Shown: piece after piece, positions 58,401 to 64,000 of the stretch | Numbering within the stretch: position 1 is the stretch's first letter | Layout: every line of letters begins with the position of its first letter | NCBI GenBank assembly: GCA_021234155.1 | Contig: JAJEKV010000087.1 | Location: 997,968-1,061,967 of the forward strand | Reading direction: 5' to 3' | DNA: 64,000 nucleotides | DNA from: Isoetes taiwanensis | Taxonomy: Eukaryota > Streptophyta > Lycopodiopsida > Isoetales > Isoetaceae | The notes under the pieces: model-generated | Database searches by the model: none | Seen by the model: the letters and a program-made list of their open reading frames with translations, nothing else | Told to the model about the DNA's origin: nothing | Made by a program: the position numbers and the translations under genes

Positions 58401-61400
58401 TCTCAACCATTAAATTTCTTAATTTCGTATCGGACCGCCATGAAAATTAGAAAGTCCTTGAAAATCACTTTACCATCCCGATTCCCTCCTGTGCTTCTGC
58501 TTGCTAGACTTTCTTCTAGGCCTTGTCCCATTCGATGGATGGAGAGGGCGACGGATTTGAAACCGGCCAAAGGAAGGTGCTAGTTATTTTTTGCATCTCC
58601 TAATATCCACCTCCAATGTGCCTAAATGTTTTCTCGCCGCTTTGTGCCAATCGGAAGGTTTGCATGGCCTCGTGTTTTTTATCTCTCGGGTTTTGATGCA
58701 AATATAGCAATGGCTTAAGGCTTTGCATCGAAAGCAAGATATTGCCTGCACTGCATTGGGTTTATGGTTGGCGCTTGTGTTTAAAGGTGAAATCAGCTTA
58801 ATTAGAGGTTTGGCGCTCTTAGGAAGGAACCTCCACAAACGGCCTCTAAATTAAATGCCAATGCTAATGCATTCTTAGGAAGGAACCTAACCCGAGAAAC
58901 GACGGAACTATGGAACTATGGTCTTTAGTGTAATGCAAAGACTCCATCGCCGCACATCCTCAAACAAACATGGAGAATCCAGAGAAGGAAATAGGCGCTT
59001 ATCATGCTATCTATCGCTTCTTTCCCCGAATCGCATCCAAGAATAGGTCATTCGCAAAAATCGTATGGGTGTTTTCTATGTTTTTATTATAATGCTCTAG
59101 GTTAATCTTTTCTTCCCTTCCCACTTTTTTTCGTGTTAAGAAAATAAAAGCGTAATAGGCTTTAGAGTTGCCATTCTTGCATGATATTCGACAATGATGT
59201 TATCCGTCTTGAATCAAGGCTATAAGGCATGGGTACACAACCTCATTAGGATTTTGGCCTCGATTGGTTTTAATTTCTGTCTTTTACTAAATTGACCGCT
59301 CGCCAGCCATTGCATTTGGAGCGTGGAAAAGTAAGATAAAAATTTAACTTCAAGGTTTTAATTGTTGCAGACTTCACATGGATCGATCTACTTGTGCTGC
59401 GTTTCTTTCTTTCGAGCACATGCAACATCGTGGGTAATTTTGGGCCAAATTGTTTCTATTTAAGTCTTTGTATCATCCATAATCGACAATCAATCTCCTA
59501 CCGAATATTTAGGTTTTACTGAGGACACTGCCACATGCATTATCAAAGCCTGAGGAAAACACTACAAACTACCTTGCCTATATCGATCAGGTATGACATT
59601 CTTCATAGCTTTAGAACTTCGAAATTGTGGACAAATGGAAGCATTGAAAGATTCCAATCGATAAAAACTAGTATGCACCTTATTCTCTGGTTTCATAACC
59701 ATATATGTATCCCTGTTACTGTTATTGTTTTGTCAACTATCGGTAAACACCAGTGCTTCAATTTGTTGCTTTGCAACAGTGTTTTAAACTTTTTTTATTT
59801 TTTATCCATTGGGCCTAATAGACTACCCTGTTATTCCTGGTCCGGTTCCAATAACAGGATCTGCTCCTTCGTTCTTTGTGTTGACATAATATGTTTGTTT
59901 GTCGACATTTATGTTCACGGCTTTCGTTGACCATAGGAAGTTCTTCCTTTTTTAAGATTGTGCACCGAATAATTTCGAAGCTTGTAAAGCGAATATTTCC
60001 TTGATCTGATCCTTAGGCCCAATGATAATCCGGCCCTGCCAAAAGAGCCATAACTCAATGTCAAATACATAATTCTTTTGATGAAACATCATAGAGTAAT
60101 CTGATTCATGCCTGAGATCTACATGATTTGCATTATGATGTCTGAATTTGTCTGATTCATGCTTTTCATGCCTCTATATCCATGAGATCTACATGATAGC
60201 AATCATTTATAGACCTTTGCTGTGGGTTGATCACTTTCAGGACATGCAGCACAATGTATTAGTCATAATGAGCTGTAGAACAGGATTAAGTGATGCTTAT
60301 ATTAGTGATGATCCTTATCACGATCTATGACAGAGGATTTTTTGCTCACCAAGAGACTGTGAACCAATCTTTGGTTGACTGTATTTGTAGATGTATGCTC
60401 ATCAACATGTGGCAGATTAAAGGCCCTGAAAATTGTTGTGCTTACTGATTGGAACTTGGAACGGTAGGCAGAACAATTTCATATGTCTGGTCCCATGCTT
60501 TCTGCAAATCTGGCATCACCTCTTTAGCAACAAAGACAGAGCAGTTCCAAACTTTGTTAGTTGCAGAAAGGAGTATCTGAAGTTGACAGCGGATCTGAAG
60601 CAACTGGTGTAGGCCATGTCATCGCGAACAAGGGCATTGTATGTATCGCATTTAAGATACTGCCAGTGATACATATAATTTTGAGTTTAATTCAAATATT
60701 GACTGATAATCTATTGCAGCTCGGATATCATGGGCTGCGCTTTTGAATTCACATTTTGCAGCCCAATGGCGACGATGGGATGCCCAAAATGGTGATTTTT
60801 AAGGTAATTAATTATCACTTCTAATACTAGTGTACGGCTGCTTCTGTACCATAGAATAAACTCTTCTCTAACTAGTAGAGCTTGAAATGAGAATATCAAT
60901 ACAGATACTTTCTATTGGTGCGATTGATCGACGATCTCTTTGAAAGTGCAACCTTGCCAAGATACATAATATAAAGATGATACCTTTATCGATTATTCTC
61001 AAAGCTCTTTCCATCATTAAGACTTTTGATCATCCAACCGCCCGATGCATTGTCAACACCTCGTCTTTGCTTTCTAATATCTAGTCTTTAGAGCACCCAT
61101 AAACCTACTGAAGAAGCCAATATTTTCCTCGGCTTTGTAACAAATTTGTAGACCGACTTCCAACTAAGTTTTGATTTTAATCTTTCATATGGAATTTCTG
61201 ACTAATTTCTCGTATCCCTTTGCCGGAAATGATGCCATTATTTTAAAAGAAGGCGCCTAGAACACTTTACAATGCATAACGATGAAGCAAACTACGATCC
61301 AGCTTACAAGTAACAACTGCCCCGCTGCACGCAGACATTTAACAAAACTTTTTGAGGTGCAAATTTGGTAAACTAAGAGGCCTGCAAACCAGGTAAATTA

Positions 61401-61856
61401 AGAGGTCAAACCCATGTTGTTAGTGGAGCCTACAGCATCTCCACAAAGTGAGTAAATAATTATGCAAATTTACGAGGCAGATTCCAATTGAATACAGTTT
61501 TCCATGCCTTCAAAGGAAAACCATGGCAAATTTTTAATGCATATTCTGTTTTTTTCTTGACCCCATAAATTCTATTTTGGCAGGATCATAGGTCTCTCAA
61601 GTGGCAAAGGAGATGTATGCTTGTCATATCAAGACCTAATTTAAATTCCTGAACTTGGAGATCATAAATGCCAAGAGATTTTACAAGGTGAGGATCTGCA
61701 ATATAGTAGGAGCATACCAAAACATACATGTTAGAAGTGCTCAAATTATTTTATAAGCTTCAAAAAGATTGTCTCTAGGTAAAATTTGGTTGATATATAT
61801 GCAAGGAGTAGTTCAATAGAAGTCTCAGGTTCTTTGACAAGATGCCACTTTTAAAT
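58401..61856. other. Intergenic DNA, no gene recognised
   Basis: Several short open frames occur (for example 59535-59930) but none has conserved motifs or a convincing exon structure. No repeat stands out by eye. Confidence 0.3.
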
Positions 61857-62127
61857 TCTAATCATGGATATCAACATCTATTACAAGCAAACCAAACTAA
61901 TACTGTCCTAGCAAAACCATCAAACAAGCATCTTTACTACCTCAATTGGTAGGACCATTGGAATTGCCATAGTGTTGGCGTTCTATGACAAGATATAGTT
62001 GGAGATGTCTAATCATGGATATCAACATTTATTACAAGGAAGGCAAACTAAAATTATCCAAGCAAAACCATTGAAGAAGCATCTTTACTACTTCAATTGG
62101 CAGGACCATTGCATTTGCCATAGTGTT
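61857..62127. repeat. Direct duplication of about 120 bp
   Basis: 61857-61976 and 62008-62127 share 'tctaatcatggatatcaaca', 'aagcatctttactac' and 'gccatagtgtt', spaced 151 bp apart, with scattered differences. Confidence 0.85.
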
Positions 62128-62381
62128 AAAGGGTAAAAGTAGAGAAATTGCTTGTTCGAGACAAGACTATAAGATGTTAATTTTATGCTTAGAATCGACA
62201 TGGCATGATCTCTTACAAGAAGCTAGATCATCTTTATATGGCATCATGGAAAAAATGAGGAGCATCGCATACTAGATGCATCAAGTTCTTTCAAGAAATA
62301 ACTTCTTCTTTCTTTTGGCAATCTGTCTTCAACAATTTACCCCAACCCCGCAGCTCGCTGGATTCCCTCTCGCTTTTTAGT

Positions 62382-63960
62382 GTGCCTCCTCCGTCTTATT
62401 GGCGCTCTGGTGCAAACGGTAGCCGAGGGTGTAAAATCGCTAGTGGGCTAAACTTTTGGCTTAAGCTTAAGCACTTTGCGTTGAAACTCGGGACGTCGAA
62501 GTTCGACGCCTTTCTCCCTCCTTTTCCCCTGGGCGCGAAAACTCAGATCGTTGTTTCACCGTTGATGATGGAGGCATGGAGCGATGATTTTCACAAAGAT
62601 CGAGGTCTCAGGTAATTCGGGGTGAAGCCCCATGAGGAAGAAGCTTGGTTGGAAAATAATGTCACGGATCGAGATTGGGATTCTGCTTGGACAAAGAAGT
62701 TGAACAAGGGAAAGATAAAATGGCACCTGCAAAGGAGCATCTTCAAGAGAAGTTGGAAACACTCGCGGAAAAATCTACAAGAATTGTCACAACAAAGAAG
62801 TAAGAAAGCAACTGCCCTTGCTTTTATGCTTGAAAATTGCACTAGATCAATACTTGCACCGAGGAACACAAAGTAAATCGGGGCTGCATTTGCCGTGGTA
62901 ATGTCAAAGATACCACAACAATAGACAAGTAAAAACAGAGGCGTATGTTGTAGCACATGTTAGGAAAACTGAAATGAAGGCAAAGCCAAAGGTGGGAGCT
63001 GGATCAAATGAGATCATGCATGTGATGAGAACATAAAACCTTAGAGAATGCAAGATGAGAGATTGGAAAATCAGTTTTACTTATCACAAAGAATCTGAAA
63101 CAAAAGAGGGAAGTGAGCTGAAAGGCAATGAGAAGGCCTCTGAATTACGTAAAATGATGTTGGAAGAGGCTGAAAACAGCTTTTAAGACAAAGCACAAAT
63201 GATTTGGCTACAAAACAGAGGAGTTCAAGCTTAATCCAACATGTGAGTTGGAGGCGTAAATTAAAGATTTGGAGCGGATCGTCCAGATGGAAACTTGGCA
63301 CAGAACAAGGTACAAAAAGCAATGAACCCTACATCCCACAATGAGCAGGTCAAACGTGAAACTCAAACTTGAGGAGGAGTTAAAAGTTCTCGAAGAAGAA
63401 CGAGACTTCTGCATTTCTACATAAACAATTTGGGAGTTTGAAAATGGATACCCTCAAACATTTAGCATCTCTACTATTATACGAGATAAGTTGCTAGTGG
63501 AAGATCCATTTTATACATGTTCGGCATGTGGTCTGGAATTCACGAAAAGCTTACAGGTTAAGTTTAGCACTCAATTGCCAACATGAGTATCATATAGCTT
63601 GTTGTTCATTGTTGAGAGGAGGACAATGTATTCATGGTTGCCCTGGAAATGTGCCAGAGGGTGTATTTGACGAGCTAGGTTTTGGCCATGTTGCGTGTGC
63701 TTCAAATAGTACACCAAAAAGGATGTGTTAATCCGTCCCGCATTGAGGTCTCACCGCTGAGGGTTCAAAGAAGGACAATGGTGCCATTTGAAGATGCACA
63801 ACACCCGCAAAGTCCTATAGGAGTACACACCAATTGTGACTCCATTTGAATGCAACAAAAGAACCACCACCACTACCCAAGAAGCTGTCCAAGAAGCTAT
63901 AGAAGAAGTCGTAAACACAAAGACCGGGGCTTAAAAACACAAAGACCGGGCCAGGGAAAA
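62382..63960 (+). pseudogene. Decayed coiled-coil gene with Cys/His cluster
   Basis: Plus-strand frames, broken by stops, read consistently: MMEAWSDDFHKDRGLR and LENNVTDRDWDSAWTKKLNK (62560-62720), a charged coiled coil (ELKGNEKASELRKMMLEEAE, about 63112; LEEELKVLEEERDFC, about 63375), then paired cysteines (FYTCSACGLEF, about 63513) and a Cys/His cluster CQHEYHIACCSLL...CIHGCPGNV (63576-63655), which looks like a RING-like zinc ligand set. I do not recognise the family. The N- and C-terminal limits are uncertain, and the region continues to the window edge. At least six in-frame stops are present, so it is a pseudogene or has unresolved introns. Confidence 0.4.
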
Positions 63961-64000
63961 ACAACAGACTCGACAGTACAATAATCGCACCTAAGGAAGT

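Noticed and set aside
1-64000. CRISPR arrays, rRNA genes, bacterial operons
   Set aside because: No regularly spaced direct repeats with unique spacers, no rRNA-like conserved blocks, and no ribosome-binding or operon layout were seen.

Overview
The window is nuclear DNA of a land plant, most likely a fern or other seed-free vascular plant (inference). The signs are GT-AG introns, a plant B3-domain gene, a pentatricopeptide repeat (PPR) gene built from long arrays of 31-residue 'S' motifs, and a dense, nested load of retrotransposon and DNA-transposon remains. Nothing bacterial, viral or CRISPR-like was seen. Only two loci look like host genes: a two-B3-domain protein (35627-36803, three exons) and a PPR protein (51282-53383), which carries three clustered indels. 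A third host-derived piece is the N-terminal part of a nuclear poly(A) polymerase (about 1070-1658, minus), broken by a frameshift and cut off at a dispersed repeat.

Layout. 0-4 kb: PAP fragment and a decayed LINE. 4.1-6.5 kb: GC-rich minus-strand LINE truncated at its 5' end. 6.5-7.6 kb: Ty3/gypsy integrase fused to an LTR-end/PBS/PPT/LTR mini-structure. 9.3-14.4 kb: several gypsy fragments in both orientations and a poly(A)-ended insertion. 14.7-15.2 kb: 522-bp foldback element. 16.4-17.6 kb: repeat copies. 19-22.4 kb: two halves of a tyrosine-recombinase gene of the DUF3504/Crypton type, lying in opposite orientations around an LTR-bearing insertion. 22.4-25.1 kb: an unknown decayed minus-strand gene. 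26.5-33.9 kb: a 7.35-kb DNA transposon with terminal inverted repeats, palindromic subterminal arrays and a 9-bp target duplication; a diverged empty-site paralogue lies next to it at 34.1-34.6 kb. 35.6-36.8 kb: B3 gene. 38.2-39.7 kb: foldback element split by a poly(A)-tailed retroelement with an exact 14-bp target duplication. 39.9-40.9 kb: a 0.5-kb tandem duplication. 44.3-45.2 kb: minus gypsy RT/RNase H. 51.3-53.4 kb: PPR gene. 53.9-56.1 kb: second LINE copy abutting a second copy of the poly(A) element. 56.1-64 kb: mostly unresolved AT-rich DNA, ending in a decayed coiled-coil/zinc-ligand gene.

The most novel material is (i) the 7.35-kb element, whose two convergent genes I cannot assign to a family, and (ii) the DUF3504-like recombinase split into opposite strands. 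Domain calls rest on motifs read by eye; no database search was run.
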